Notes under the pieces: generated by a model
What the model was told of the DNA's origin: nothing
Databases searched by the model: none
The model's input: the letters and a program-made list of their open reading frames with translations, nothing else
Source: Candidatus Coprenecus avistercoris
GTDB taxonomy: Bacteria > Bacteroidota > Bacteroidia > Bacteroidales > UBA932
DNA length: 64,000 bases
Assembly: GCA_018712275.1 (NCBI GenBank)
Contig: DVHI01000030.1
Location: 49,391-113,390 of the forward strand
Direction: 5' to 3'
Shown here: positions 17,542 to 27,708 of the stretch, one piece after another
Position numbering within the stretch: the stretch's first letter is position 1
Layout of the letters: every line of letters starts with the position of its first letter
Translations under genes and position numbers: made by a program

Positions 17542-19416
17542 ATGAATGACGGCAAGCACAGGTACCAATATCTGATGACCGGCCTGGCAGTGGCATTCCT
17601 GCTTCTCACCGCCCAACTGTTCCGCCTGCAGCTGCTGGACAACAGTTTCAAGATCAGCGCAGACAACAACGCCCTCCTGTACCAGACCCGCCACCCGGCC
17701 AGGGGCCTAATCCTGGACCGCAACGGGAAGGTACTGGTAGGCAACAAGAACACCTATGACATCATGGTGACCCCGCGCTTCGTACGGCCTTTCGACACCC
17801 TGGAACTGTGCCGCATACTGGAACTGGACCCGCAGTACGTCAGGGACAAATTTCATGAATACCGGATGTACCGGAGCAGAATAGGAAACAGGACAGTGAC
17901 ATTCTTAAGCCAGGTATCCCAGGAACAGTACAGCCGCTTCATAGAAGCAGCCCACAAATTTCCGGAATTCCGGGGCGTACCCCGCACTACCCGCATGTAT
18001 CCCTACAATGCCGGCGGCAACCTCCTCGGCTACGTCACCGAGGTGGACCGCGACTTTCTGGAGAAACACCCCGACTACTCCTCAGGTGACTATACCGGAC
18101 GGACCGGACTGGAGGAGACCTGCGAGCCGATGCTCAGGGGCGAGAAGGGCTACAGCATATACCTTCGCGACGCCAGCAACAGGATACAGTCCTCGTACCG
18201 CAACGGAGAATTCGACAAGCCTGCTGTCCCGGGACAGGACGTAGTCTCGACCATCGACGCCGAACTGCAGAATTACGGGGAAGAGCTGATGCGCAACAAG
18301 GTGGGTTCCGTCATCGCCATCGAACCGTCCACCGGCGAGATTCTGTCCATGATATCGTCACCGGGAATAGACGTATCGGTACTGGGAGAGATCAACAAGT
18401 ACTACAAGGAAATAGCCGCCGACCCGTTCACCCCGATGTTCAACAGGGCCGTGATGTCACCCCAGCCTCCCGGGTCAGTGTTCAAGCTGGTCAACGGCCT
18501 GATAGGGCTGCAGGAAGGTGTGGTGAGTACAGACACGGAGTTCCCCTGCCGGGACGGTTTCCATGCCAGGGGCATCAGCGTGGGCTGCCACAGTCACAAG
18601 TCCCCGGTTGATTTCACCGAGGCCATCATGGTCTCGTGCAACTCTTACTTCTGCTACCTCTTCAAGGATATTCTGGAGAACCCCGTCTACGGCTCGGAGG
18701 CGGCGGCAATGGACCGCTGGGCAGAGTATGTCAGGAGCTTCGGATTCGGCACCAGGCTGGGCTCCGACTTTCCTTCCGAAATCGCAGGCTTCGTCCCGAC
18801 CTCATCCACATACGACAGAGTCTACGGCAAGGGAGGATGGAAGGCCCTCTCGGTCATTTCCCTGTCAATAGGTCAGGGAGAACTCGGATGCACTCCCCTG
18901 CATCTGGCCAACCTGGCCGCCACCATAGCCAACCGCGGCTGGTACCGCATCCCTCACATTGTACGCGGACACGGCAGCGACACCCTGGACAACCGGTTCT
19001 CGGAGAAACACTACACCCTCGTGGACACATCCCACTTCGAGAAAGTCATCGAAGGAATGTACATGGCCGTAAACGCTCCTGCAGGATATGGCGCCACAGC
19101 ACGTGTAGCCGCTGTCAATGGTCTGGACATCTGCGGCAAGACCGGTACGGCGGAGAATCCTCACGGAGACGAGCATGCCGTCTTCGTCTGCTTCGCACCC
19201 AGGGAGAACCCCAGGATAGCCATTGCCGTATACATAGAGAATGCCGGATTCGGAGCCACCTGGGCAGCGCCCGTGGCATCTCTGATGGTGGAAAAATACC
19301 TCAACGGAGAGATTGCCTCCAACCGCCGCTGGCTGGAACAGCGCATGCTGGACGCCAACCTCCTGAACAAAGTTCCCGCCAGTCCCGATTATGTACCGCC
19401 TAAAAAAGATGACTGA
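17542..19416 (+). CDS. mrdA: Penicillin-binding protein 2, elongasome transpeptidase
   Basis: The 624-residue class B PBP cross-links peptidoglycan during elongation. It has an N-terminal membrane helix (TGLAVAFLLLTAQLFRLQLL), the pedestal region beginning RGLILDRNGKVLV, and the transpeptidase boxes S312-V-F-K, SCN and KTGTAEN. It works with the RodA polymerase, whose gene follows with a 1-bp TGATG overlap. The C-terminal tail is short and lysine/aspartate rich. Confidence 0.94.
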   Translation: MNDGKHRYQYLMTGLAVAFLLLTAQLFRLQLLDNSFKISADNNALLYQTRHPARGLILDRNGKVLVGNKNTYDIMVTPRFVRPFDTLELCRILELDPQYVRDKFHEYRMYRSRIGNRTVTFLSQVSQEQYSRFIEAAHKFPEFRGVPRTTRMYPYNAGGNLLGYVTEVDRDFLEKHPDYSSGDYTGRTGLEETCEPMLRGEKGYSIYLRDASNRIQSSYRNGEFDKPAVPGQDVVSTIDAELQNYGEELMRNKVGSVIAIEPSTGEILSMISSPGIDVSVLGEINKYYKEIAADPFTPMFNRAVMSPQPPGSVFKLVNGLIGLQEGVVSTDTEFPCRDGFHARGISVGCHSHKSPVDFTEAIMVSCNSYFCYLFKDILENPVYGSEAAAMDRWAEYVRSFGFGTRLGSDFPSEIAGFVPTSSTYDRVYGKGGWKALSVISLSIGQGELGCTPLHLANLAATIANRGWYRIPHIVRGHGSDTLDNRFSEKHYTLVDTSHFEKVIEGMYMAVNAPAGYGATARVAAVNGLDICGKTGTAENPHGDEHAVFVCFAPRENPRIAIAVYIENAGFGATWAAPVASLMVEKYLNGEIASNRRWLEQRMLDANLLNKVPASPDYVPPKKDD

Positions 19417-20846
19417 TGAGCCCAGCAGGAATATCATATAAGAAACTGGACTGGATTCTGATCGGCTGCTACGTCCTGCTGGCCGTATTCGGCTGGCTGA
19501 ACATCTACGCCTCGACATGGAGCGAGGAGGCCGAGGGGATATTCTCCCTTGCCTCGCGCAGCGGCAATCAGCTGATGTGGATAGGTGTGGCGGCGCTGAT
19601 TGCCGTCATTGTCCTATTCCTCAACACCCGGTTCTACCGGACGGCGTCATGGCCCCTGTACATCCTGTCAACCATACTCCTGGCGGCCGTACTGGTACTG
19701 GGCCACGAGGTCAACGGCTCCAAGTCCTGGCTGAGCCTGCCGGGAGGAATTGCCATACAGCCCTCAGAATTCTCCAAGATAGCCACCGCCCTCTGCCTTT
19801 CCCGGGTCATGGGCTCATACGGCTTCAACCTTACCAGGGCCGCCGACTTCCTGAAGGTGGCCGCCATCATCATTGTCCCGGTGGGACTGATAGCCCTCGA
19901 ACCGGACATAGGGACGATACTGGTGTACTGTTCACTGGCCTTCATGCTTTACAGGGAGGGACTGCCCGGAAGGATACTGGGATTTACCGGATACGCCGTC
20001 CTGCTGTTCCTGGTGACACTCAAATTCTCCCCCTTCGTCTCCATACTCCTGACTGTCGGCTCCATAGGAATCATCCGGACCCTGGCCTCACGTTCCCCGG
20101 TGAGGGTCTTCCTCATATATGCGGCCTTCATCACGGCGGCGGCCTTCATTCCCAGGCTGCTGTCGGTCGAGGCGGTCGCCCGTGTCACCGGCATGGCGGC
20201 GGAGTACTGGCTGCTTATCATCATTGCCCCCTTCCTCATCTGGTTCATTGTCCACAATGTCCGCAACAAGATGAAGGGCTGGGGCATCTATGTCCTGTCC
20301 CTGGTACTCTCCCTGGTCCTGGTATTCTCGGTGGACTTCATATTCCACAATGTACTTCAGCCGCACCACCGCGACAGGATAGAGAACCTTCTGGGCATAT
20401 CCCAGGACCTGATGGGAGCCGGGTACAATGTCAATCAGTCCAAGATAGCCATCGGGTCCGGAGGACTGACCGGCAAGGGCTTCCTGGAGGGGACACAGAC
20501 CAAGTTCAACTTCGTCCCGGAACAGAGCACAGACTTCATATTCTGCACCATCGGAGAGGAATGGGGCTTCATCGGCAGCATCACCGTACTGGTCCTCTAC
20601 CTAATCATCATACTGCGCATCGTTACATCGGCAGAGAGACAGAAAGACAGGGGTGCGCGGGTGTACAGCTACTGCGTGGCCTCAATCATCTTCATGCACG
20701 TGTTCGTCAATGTGGGCATGACCATAGGCATCATGCCGGTGGTGGGCATACCGCTGCCGCTGATAAGCTATGGAGGCTCGTCCTTCCTGACTTTCACGAT
20801 ACTGCTTTTCATCCATCTGAGATTTGACCTGGAAAGATGGAAATAG
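19416..20846 (+). CDS. rodA: Peptidoglycan glycosyltransferase RodA (SEDS family)
   Basis: RodA polymerises lipid II glycan strands as partner of PBP2. The 476-residue polytopic protein carries the SEDS signatures HEVNGSKSWLSLPGGIAIQPSEFSK and, near the C-terminus, GIMPVVGIPLPLISYGGSS. It is longer than the E. coli protein, with extra sequence in the central loops, as is usual in Bacteroidota. It closes the rod-shape operon. Confidence 0.95.
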   Translation: MSPAGISYKKLDWILIGCYVLLAVFGWLNIYASTWSEEAEGIFSLASRSGNQLMWIGVAALIAVIVLFLNTRFYRTASWPLYILSTILLAAVLVLGHEVNGSKSWLSLPGGIAIQPSEFSKIATALCLSRVMGSYGFNLTRAADFLKVAAIIIVPVGLIALEPDIGTILVYCSLAFMLYREGLPGRILGFTGYAVLLFLVTLKFSPFVSILLTVGSIGIIRTLASRSPVRVFLIYAAFITAAAFIPRLLSVEAVARVTGMAAEYWLLIIIAPFLIWFIVHNVRNKMKGWGIYVLSLVLSLVLVFSVDFIFHNVLQPHHRDRIENLLGISQDLMGAGYNVNQSKIAIGSGGLTGKGFLEGTQTKFNFVPEQSTDFIFCTIGEEWGFIGSITVLVLYLIIILRIVTSAERQKDRGARVYSYCVASIIFMHVFVNVGMTIGIMPVVGIPLPLISYGGSSFLTFTILLFIHLRFDLERWK

Positions 20847-20871
20847 GTGCAGTATGAGTTGAAAAAATTAC

Positions 20872-20879
20872 TACATTTG
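20872..20879 (+). promoter_or_regulatory. gcvP -7 promoter element
   Basis: TACATTTG matches TAnnTTTG 44 nt before the gcvP ATG, just after the end of rodA. This suggests gcvP starts its own transcript. No -33 element is evident at the usual distance. Confidence 0.45.
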
Positions 20880-20923
20880 AGGTTTGTTAGAAAATCCTTT
20901 AAAATTCATAAAAAACACTGACT

Positions 20924-23746
20924 ATGCCACTCAATTTTGTAGACAGACACAACGGTCCGAGACAGTCTCAGATCAAGCACATGCTGGATGTCATCGGCGT
21001 GGGCTCCGTAGACGAGCTCATCAAGCAGACTATTCCCTCCGACATCCTGCTCAGCGAGCCCCTCAAGCTGGATGAGCACGTATCGGAGCATGCCTATCTG
21101 GCACGTCTCAAGGAAATAGCATCCAAGAACCGTAACTTCCGCTCGATGATAGGTCTGGGCTTCTACGGCACCGCATCACTGCCCGTAATCTCCCGCAACA
21201 TCTTCGAGAACCCCTCGTGGTACACCTCCTACACTCCCTATCAGGCCGAGATATCCCAGGGCCGTCTGGAGGCTCTCATCAACTTCCAGACCATGATCTC
21301 CTCCCTGACCGGCTTCCCCATGTCGAACTGCTCCATGCTGGACGACGCCACTGCCGCCGGTGAGGCCATGAGGATGATCCACGAGCTCCGTCCCCGCGAC
21401 GCCGTGAAGGCCGGAAAGAACACCTTCTTCGTGGACCGGAACATCTTCCCTCAGGTACTCTCGGTCATCGAGACCAGGGCCAAGGGTCTGGGCATAAAAG
21501 TAACCGTAGGCGACTGGAAGGAAGTCCTCGCAGCCGGTTTCGACCCCGAGTGCTACGGAGCGCTGCTCCAGTATCCCGCAGCTGACGGTGAGGTCCGCGA
21601 CTACACCGCATTCTGCGACGCAGCCCACAAGGCCGGCATGCTCGTGGCCGCCCACTGCGACATCCTCGCACTGGCAGTCATGAAGGAGCCCGCCGCATGG
21701 GGAGCCGACGTAGCTGTCGGAACTGCCCAGAGATTCGGACTCGGCATGGGTTACGGCGGTCCTACAGCAGGCTGGATGGCCACCCGCGACCAGTACAAGA
21801 GAAATATCCCCGGCCGTATCATCGGAGTCTCCGTTGACCGTCTCGGCAAGAATGCCCTCCGTCTCGCCCTCCAGACCCGCGAGCAGCACATCAAGAGGGA
21901 GAAGGCCACCTCGAACATCTGCACCGCCACAGCCCTGATGGCAGTGATGTCCGGCATGTACGCCGCATACCACGGACCCGAGGGTATCCGCGAGATAGCC
22001 ATGAATGCCTTCAACTACGCCCATGCTATGGCAGCCCTGCTCAGCAAGGGTGGCTACAGGCTCGCCAACGAGGACTTCTTCGACACCATCCGCGTGCTTG
22101 GCGTCAACGCGGGCGAGATCCGCGAGAAGGCCGAGGCCGCAGGCTTCAACTTCTACTATCCCGACGACCAGACCGTACAGATCTCCTTCGACGAGCTGTC
22201 CGACTGCGCTGAGGCCGTGAAGATCGCTGAAATCTTCGGAGTCAAGGCCGAGTGCGCCCGCGGCACCGAATATCCCGTGCCCATGAAGAGGGAGAGCGCC
22301 ATCCTCACCGAGAGCATCTTCAACAAGTACCACTCGGAGACCGAGATGATGCGCTACATCAAGAAACTCGAGCGCAAGGACATCTCCCTGACCCACTCCA
22401 TGATACCTCTGGGCTCCTGCACCATGAAGCTCAACGCCGCGGCCGAGATGCTGCCCCTGAGCTGGAGCGAGCTCACCGACGTGCATCCCTTCGCACCCAC
22501 ATGGCAGACCGAGGGCTACAACCAGATACTCTCCGAGCTGGAGCATGACCTCTGCGTCATCACGGGCTTTGACCGCTGCTCCCTGCAGCCCAACTCCGGC
22601 GCCGCAGGTGAGTATGCCGGCCTGATGACCATCCGCCGCTATCTCGAGGCTCAGGGACAGGGCTCGCGCAACACCGTCATCATCCCTACCTCCGCTCACG
22701 GAACCAACCCTGCCAGCGCCGCCATGGCCGGATTCAACATCGTCCTGGTCGGCTGCGACGAGCACGGCAACATCAACGTGGACGAGCTGCGCCAGAAGGC
22801 CGAGGCCAACAAGGACAGCCTCGCCGGCATCATGATCACCTATCCTTCGACCCACGGAGTATTCGAGGTCAAGATCCGCGAGATCTGCAACATCATCCAC
22901 GAGAACGGCGGTCAGGTCTACATGGACGGAGCCAATATGAACGGCCAGGTCGGCATCACCAACCCCGGCTTCATCGGCGCCGACGTATGCCACCTCAACC
23001 TGCACAAGACCTTCGCCATGCCTCACGGCGGCGGCGGTCCCGGAGTAGGAGCCATCTGCGTGGCAGCCCACCTCTCGCCCTATGTACCCGGACATCCCGT
23101 AATGCCTCAGTGCGGCGGTCATGACGTGACTGCAGTGGCATCGGCTCCCTACGGCAGCCCCCTGCTCGCCCCCATCACCCACGCCTACATCAAGCTGCTC
23201 GGTCCCGACGGACTGCGCAAGGCTACCGAGATGGCCATCGTCAATGCCAACTACCTTGCATCACGTCTGTCCAAGGAGTTCAACATCTACTACACCGGAG
23301 TCACCGGCCGCGTGGCACACGAGTGCATCGTAGACCTGCAGAACTTCAAGGCCGACTACGGGGTAGACGCCACCGACATCGCAAAACGCCTGATGGACTA
23401 CGGCTTCCATGCTCCTACCCTCTCCTTCCCCGTACACGAGACCCTGATGGTGGAGCCCACCGAAAGCGAGTCCCTCGAGGAACTCGACCGCTTCGTGGAC
23501 GCCATGATCAGCATCAAGAGAGAGTGCGAGGCCATCAAGGAAGGCAAGGCCGACAAGACCGACAACGTCGTAAAGATGGCACCTCACACCGCCGAGGAGG
23601 TATGCTCCGACTCCTGGAACCATCCCTACCCCCGCGAAGAGGCCGCCTATCCCCTCGAGTGGATCCGCGACAACAAGTTCTGGCCTGCCTGCGCAAGGGT
23701 GGACAACGGCTACGGAGACCGCAATCTGGCTCCTGTAGTGAAATAA
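20924..23746 (+). CDS. gcvP: Glycine dehydrogenase (decarboxylating), P protein of the glycine cleavage system
   Basis: The 940-residue enzyme is the fused single-chain P protein, holding both halves that some bacteria encode as gcvPA and gcvPB. It decarboxylates glycine and passes the aminomethyl group to lipoylated H protein. The PLP lysine is K695 in NLHKTFAMPHGGGGPG. The T and H protein genes are not adjacent, so the system is dispersed. The gene stands alone, with its own -7 box upstream and a hairpin downstream. Confidence 0.96.
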   Translation: MPLNFVDRHNGPRQSQIKHMLDVIGVGSVDELIKQTIPSDILLSEPLKLDEHVSEHAYLARLKEIASKNRNFRSMIGLGFYGTASLPVISRNIFENPSWYTSYTPYQAEISQGRLEALINFQTMISSLTGFPMSNCSMLDDATAAGEAMRMIHELRPRDAVKAGKNTFFVDRNIFPQVLSVIETRAKGLGIKVTVGDWKEVLAAGFDPECYGALLQYPAADGEVRDYTAFCDAAHKAGMLVAAHCDILALAVMKEPAAWGADVAVGTAQRFGLGMGYGGPTAGWMATRDQYKRNIPGRIIGVSVDRLGKNALRLALQTREQHIKREKATSNICTATALMAVMSGMYAAYHGPEGIREIAMNAFNYAHAMAALLSKGGYRLANEDFFDTIRVLGVNAGEIREKAEAAGFNFYYPDDQTVQISFDELSDCAEAVKIAEIFGVKAECARGTEYPVPMKRESAILTESIFNKYHSETEMMRYIKKLERKDISLTHSMIPLGSCTMKLNAAAEMLPLSWSELTDVHPFAPTWQTEGYNQILSELEHDLCVITGFDRCSLQPNSGAAGEYAGLMTIRRYLEAQGQGSRNTVIIPTSAHGTNPASAAMAGFNIVLVGCDEHGNINVDELRQKAEANKDSLAGIMITYPSTHGVFEVKIREICNIIHENGGQVYMDGANMNGQVGITNPGFIGADVCHLNLHKTFAMPHGGGGPGVGAICVAAHLSPYVPGHPVMPQCGGHDVTAVASAPYGSPLLAPITHAYIKLLGPDGLRKATEMAIVNANYLASRLSKEFNIYYTGVTGRVAHECIVDLQNFKADYGVDATDIAKRLMDYGFHAPTLSFPVHETLMVEPTESESLEELDRFVDAMISIKRECEAIKEGKADKTDNVVKMAPHTAEEVCSDSWNHPYPREEAAYPLEWIRDNKFWPACARVDNGYGDRNLAPVVK

Positions 23747-23768
23747 CGGGCACACCTGAGATTTAGTC

Positions 23769-23811
23769 AATGAGGCTGTGGCTGGAAACATCTTTCGGGC
23801 ACAGCCTCATT
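23769..23811 (+). terminator. Terminator-like hairpin after gcvP
   Basis: A perfect 12-bp stem AATGAGGCTGTG / CACAGCCTCATT encloses a 19-nt loop, followed by TCTCAATTTT. It begins 22 bp after the gcvP stop. The T tract is short, so termination may be partial. Confidence 0.6.
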
Positions 23812-23834
23812 CTCAATTTTAAACACACCTTACT

Positions 23835-26753
23835 ATGAATGACATCCTACTGTCCGGACTTCTGAATCTCTTCGCCCTCTTCGGCGCAGTGAACAGGACC
23901 GACAAGAGCCGGTCCCTGCAGATGCTCTCCAACTACCTGACCAAGCACTTCGGCGTCAGGATGCTGGACGACTACCTACCGCTGTACTCTGACCTGAGGG
24001 ACTTCTACGACATATCCCCGGAACTGGACAAGGACGCCATTATAGAAGGTATCTGCAGCAACATCAAGCATAAGATATCCCGCGAGGACCAGACCCTGAT
24101 GCTGCTGCGTCTGATGGAATTCTGCGATCCCACTCCGGGCTCCGGTAAAGGAGAGAGTATCGCGGAGGAGAACATGCAGATATTCCGCAAGGTGGCCGAG
24201 CTCTTCGAAGTGGACGGAGACATCTTTGCGGACTTCGTATGCTATGTTTCCGGAGAGACCAACGCACATGTGCTCACCCTCACCCGCGATGGGATGAACG
24301 GCGAGCTGCGCCTGATCAACCTTGAGAGATACAACAAGATTCTCTTCAGTTACAATGGCCCCGACACAGTGCTGATGAACGACATCCCCGTCCTTCCGGG
24401 CACATTCCTCGTATGGCAGCAGAGCGGCGTGCTCAAAAGCAGGCACATGCTCCCGCTCTACTACAGCAACATCTCCGCCCTGTACGACACCGGATGCCGG
24501 AAACACGAGATAGTCCTCTCCGGCAGAGACATCAACTTCCGTTTTCCCGGAAGCGACAACGGCATGCACGACCTCACATTCGACCTGCGCAGCGGACAGC
24601 TGGTAGCCGTCATGGGAGGCAGCGGAACCGGCAAGTCCACACTGCTGTCCCTGCTAAACGGCACCATACCGCCCGACAGCGGCTCCATCACCCTCAACGG
24701 CAGGGACATCTCCGACCCCAAGGTCAAGGACCTGATCGGTTTTGTACCGCAGGACGACCTGCTGATCGAGGAACTGACAGTCTACGAGAACCTGATGTTC
24801 ACCGCCCGCCTCTGCTTCGCCGACCTGAGCATGGAGGAGATATCCGCCAGGGTGGACACCATACTCCGGGAACTCGGCCTTGAGAGCACCAAGCATCTGA
24901 AAGTCGGCTCACCTATCCACAAATACATCTCCGGAGGCCAGCGCAAGCGGCTCAACATAGCCCTGGAGCTCATCCGCGAGCCCGCCGTCCTCTTCCTCGA
25001 CGAGCCCACATCCGGACTGTCATCCTCCGACTCCGAGAAAGTAATCAACCTGCTCAAGGAACAGACCTATAAAGGACGGCTGATAGTGGTCAATATCCAC
25101 CAGCCCTCCTCCGACATATTCAAGCTCTTCGACCGGCTGTGGCTGCTCGACAGAGGCGGCTATCCGGTTTACGACGGCAATCCGATCGAGGCCGTCACCT
25201 ACTTCAAGCGGGCTGCCAACTACGCCGACGCAGAAGTAAGCACCTGCTCCCTCTGCGGCAATGTCAATCCCGAGATCATCCTCAACATCATAGACGAGAA
25301 AGCCCTGGACGACAGCGGCCGGATCACCGACAAGCGGAAAGTTCCGCCACAGGAATGGCACAGGATGTACCTCGAGCGGGCGGACAGCAGCGCCCCCGTG
25401 GAGCAGAGGGACATACCTGAGACCGAGCAGAAACGCCCGTCCAGGCTGCGGCAGCTGCTGATTTTCCTGCAGAGGAACCTGCGGACCAAGCTTCCCGACA
25501 CCCAGTACCTGCTCATCACCCTGGCCGAGACCCCGCTGCTCGCCCTGATAGTAGCCCTGCTGACCCGGTACGCCCCGGAGACAGGCTATACGGTGATGGA
25601 CAACAAGAATTTCGTATCCTACATCTTCATGGCCGTCATCGTGGCCATCTTCGCAGGGATGACCGTCAGCGCCGAGGAGATATTCAAGGACAGAGCCCTG
25701 CTCAAGCGGGAGAAGTTCCTGCGGCTGTCCCGTTCCTCCTACCTCTGGTCCAAGATATTGTACCTGGGAGGAGTATCCCTTATCCAGACACTCCTGTTCA
25801 TCCTGGTCGGGAACACCGTCATGGGCGTAAGCTTCGGCTTCTGGTTCTGGTGGCTGATTCTCTTCCTATCAGCCGTGCTGGCCAACCTCACCGGCCTCAT
25901 CCTCTCCCAGTCCCTGAGTTCGATAGTCTCGATATACATCACCATACCCCTGCTGCTCATACCCCAGATACTGCTCTGCGGTCTGGTGGTCAAGTTCGAG
26001 GACCTCACACCGCGCTCCACCACAGGGAACGTACCGGTAATCGGGGACGTGATTCCCTCGCGGTGGGCCTTCGAAGCCCTGGCTGTCAGTTCATTTGCCT
26101 ACAATGATTTCGAGAGGGACATATTCGGATACGACAAGGTCAAGTACCAGACCCAATACTACCGCACCGCATACATCAGCGAACTGGACTCGAGGCTGGA
26201 GAATGCCGACAGCACGGACCTGGAGACAGTTCGCCGCGGAATACCGGTACTCTGGGACCGGTTCGACATCAGGCCATATGAGGGCCGGCTGGAAGACATC
26301 CGCTACGGGACATTCGACACGACTCTACGGGCAGACATCAGGGAATGGCTGACTTACGCAGAAGACACTCTGGGGACAATAGGCACCGGAGCCACCCTCG
26401 CTGCCGACCGGATTCTTACGGACTACCGGGACAAATACGGACGGGAAGCGTTGCTTGAGCTGCGCAGGGACAACTGGAACAATTTTCTGGAGTCTCTGGT
26501 CATCAATTCTGCCTCGGATGTGCTGTACACCGTCATCGACGGGACCATTGTGCCCAGAGCCGGGCAAGTATGGCTCGACCCTCCCTCCCATAACGGCAGG
26601 GCCCCGTTCTACAGTTCGACCAAAATTGTAGGAAATCTGAAAATCAGCACCCTGGCATACAATACAGGGATTCTTGTCCTTATGTGCCTGAGTGCCGGAT
26701 TACTGCTCTTCCTGGATATTCCCGGAAGGTTCCTGAGAAAACGTGGAAATTAG
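23835..26753 (+). CDS. Large ABC-2/ABCG-like transporter, ATPase and permease fused
   Basis: This 972-residue half-transporter starts with a helical TerB-like domain (to ~100) and a region of unclear fold (~100-230). The ATPase domain follows, with Walker A GGSGTGKST (~261-269), signature YISGGQRKRLNIA (~366) and Walker B VLFLDEPTSG. The C-terminal half has an ABC-2 permease block (helices ~575-720) with a further ~210-residue soluble stretch before a last helix (~945-962). The layout resembles ABCG exporters, but the substrate is unknown. It stands between the gcvP terminator and the next gene's promoter, so it is probably monocistronic. Confidence 0.85.
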   Translation: MNDILLSGLLNLFALFGAVNRTDKSRSLQMLSNYLTKHFGVRMLDDYLPLYSDLRDFYDISPELDKDAIIEGICSNIKHKISREDQTLMLLRLMEFCDPTPGSGKGESIAEENMQIFRKVAELFEVDGDIFADFVCYVSGETNAHVLTLTRDGMNGELRLINLERYNKILFSYNGPDTVLMNDIPVLPGTFLVWQQSGVLKSRHMLPLYYSNISALYDTGCRKHEIVLSGRDINFRFPGSDNGMHDLTFDLRSGQLVAVMGGSGTGKSTLLSLLNGTIPPDSGSITLNGRDISDPKVKDLIGFVPQDDLLIEELTVYENLMFTARLCFADLSMEEISARVDTILRELGLESTKHLKVGSPIHKYISGGQRKRLNIALELIREPAVLFLDEPTSGLSSSDSEKVINLLKEQTYKGRLIVVNIHQPSSDIFKLFDRLWLLDRGGYPVYDGNPIEAVTYFKRAANYADAEVSTCSLCGNVNPEIILNIIDEKALDDSGRITDKRKVPPQEWHRMYLERADSSAPVEQRDIPETEQKRPSRLRQLLIFLQRNLRTKLPDTQYLLITLAETPLLALIVALLTRYAPETGYTVMDNKNFVSYIFMAVIVAIFAGMTVSAEEIFKDRALLKREKFLRLSRSSYLWSKILYLGGVSLIQTLLFILVGNTVMGVSFGFWFWWLILFLSAVLANLTGLILSQSLSSIVSIYITIPLLLIPQILLCGLVVKFEDLTPRSTTGNVPVIGDVIPSRWAFEALAVSSFAYNDFERDIFGYDKVKYQTQYYRTAYISELDSRLENADSTDLETVRRGIPVLWDRFDIRPYEGRLEDIRYGTFDTTLRADIREWLTYAEDTLGTIGTGATLAADRILTDYRDKYGREALLELRRDNWNNFLESLVINSASDVLYTVIDGTIVPRAGQVWLDPPSHNGRAPFYSSTKIVGNLKISTLAYNTGILVLMCLSAGLLLFLDIPGRFLRKRGN

Positions 26754-26784
26754 TTGCTATTTTTTACAAAACATCCTATCTTTG
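26754..26784 (+). promoter_or_regulatory. Promoter of the 264-residue lipoprotein gene
   Basis: TTG at 26754-26756, a 20-nt spacer and TATCTTTG at 26777-26784 give a good -33/-7 pair starting right at the end of the transporter gene. The ATG lies 52 nt downstream. Confidence 0.6.
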
Positions 26785-26836
26785 CTCGGTAAAATATTTT
26801 TTTAGGAAAATAACTATCAAATAATATCTAACCGCG

Positions 26837-27631
26837 ATGAAAAAAATCACTCTCATCTTAGCTGCCGCCATGACGGTACTTGTGTGCGCCTGCGGCAACA
26901 ATCAAGGCAACAAGAAAAAATCCGAGACCAAAACCAACGTAGAAGAGCAGTACATCAAGGCTGATCTCAAGATCAAGCTCGACTCCCTCGTTAAGGAAAT
27001 GGGACGTCTCTCTACTCCCGTCATCGTCGATATCCAGAACGGAGAAATCACTCTTACAGACAAGGAGAAGAGGAACAAACCCGCATACCTTCTCCCTGCA
27101 TCCAAGGCAGACGAGGCCGTTACCCTCAACGAGAAATACAGAGCAGTGGTCATGCTGGGATGCGACATGACAGTCGCCCAACTCTACGGCATGCCTGTCG
27201 ACAGCTACAAGCAGGCCATTGCCAAGCTGCAGGCCGACATCAATAATCCCGCCTTCGGCAACGCCCAGTCAGAGGAGTCTCTCGAGTCCAGAATAGAGAA
27301 ATTCTACAACGAGTCCGTAAAGGCCGGTACAGTCAACCTTTTCTGGGAGGCCGTAGTTGCCGGTACCGTAGAGCAGCTCTTCATCATCACTCAGAACATC
27401 GACAAGTTCCTGCCCTGCTTCGATGACAAGGCCGCTTCAGAGGTTTCCTATCGTTTCATCCTCGTACACGAGGGTATCAAGTCCCTGATTCCCTACCATC
27501 CCGAGCTTGAACAGCTCCAGACCATTCTGAAGCCTCTCGAGGTAATCAACGCCACCAACACAGCCGAGCTCCGCGACCAGCTCCTCGAGCTCAAGGGCGC
27601 TATCGAGAATGCACGTGACCAGCTCCTCTAG
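26837..27631 (+). CDS. Predicted lipoprotein of unknown function
   Basis: The 264-residue protein begins with a lipoprotein signal (MTVLVCACGN, lipobox cysteine), then a charged Lys/Asn-rich linker. The rest is acidic and mostly helical, with no motif I recognise. It is likely anchored in a cell-envelope membrane. It has its own promoter and ends 25 bp before a strong terminator, so it is probably monocistronic. The C-terminal LRDQLLELKGAIENARDQLL repeats a DQLL unit and may form a coiled coil. Confidence 0.75.
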   Translation: MKKITLILAAAMTVLVCACGNNQGNKKKSETKTNVEEQYIKADLKIKLDSLVKEMGRLSTPVIVDIQNGEITLTDKEKRNKPAYLLPASKADEAVTLNEKYRAVVMLGCDMTVAQLYGMPVDSYKQAIAKLQADINNPAFGNAQSEESLESRIEKFYNESVKAGTVNLFWEAVVAGTVEQLFIITQNIDKFLPCFDDKAASEVSYRFILVHEGIKSLIPYHPELEQLQTILKPLEVINATNTAELRDQLLELKGAIENARDQLL

Positions 27632-27656
27632 TCCACGGACATAACACACCATAGCA

Positions 27657-27687
27657 AAAAGCGGCGGGGAAAAACCCCGCCGCTTTT
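27657..27687. terminator. Bidirectional terminator between lipoprotein gene and cydB
   Basis: AAAAGCGGCGGGG and CCCCGCCGCTTTT form a perfect 13-bp stem around AAAAA, with A/T tracts on both sides. It can serve the plus-strand lipoprotein gene and the minus-strand cydAB operon. Confidence 0.85.
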
Positions 27688-27708
27688 CGTCATAATAGAC
27701 AACACACT

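Noticed and set aside
21176-23182. 668-residue minus-strand ORF opposite gcvP
   Set aside because: It is a shadow of gcvP: no family signature, a composition dominated by Val, Gly, His and Leu from the complementary codons, and the sense frame is a complete P protein.
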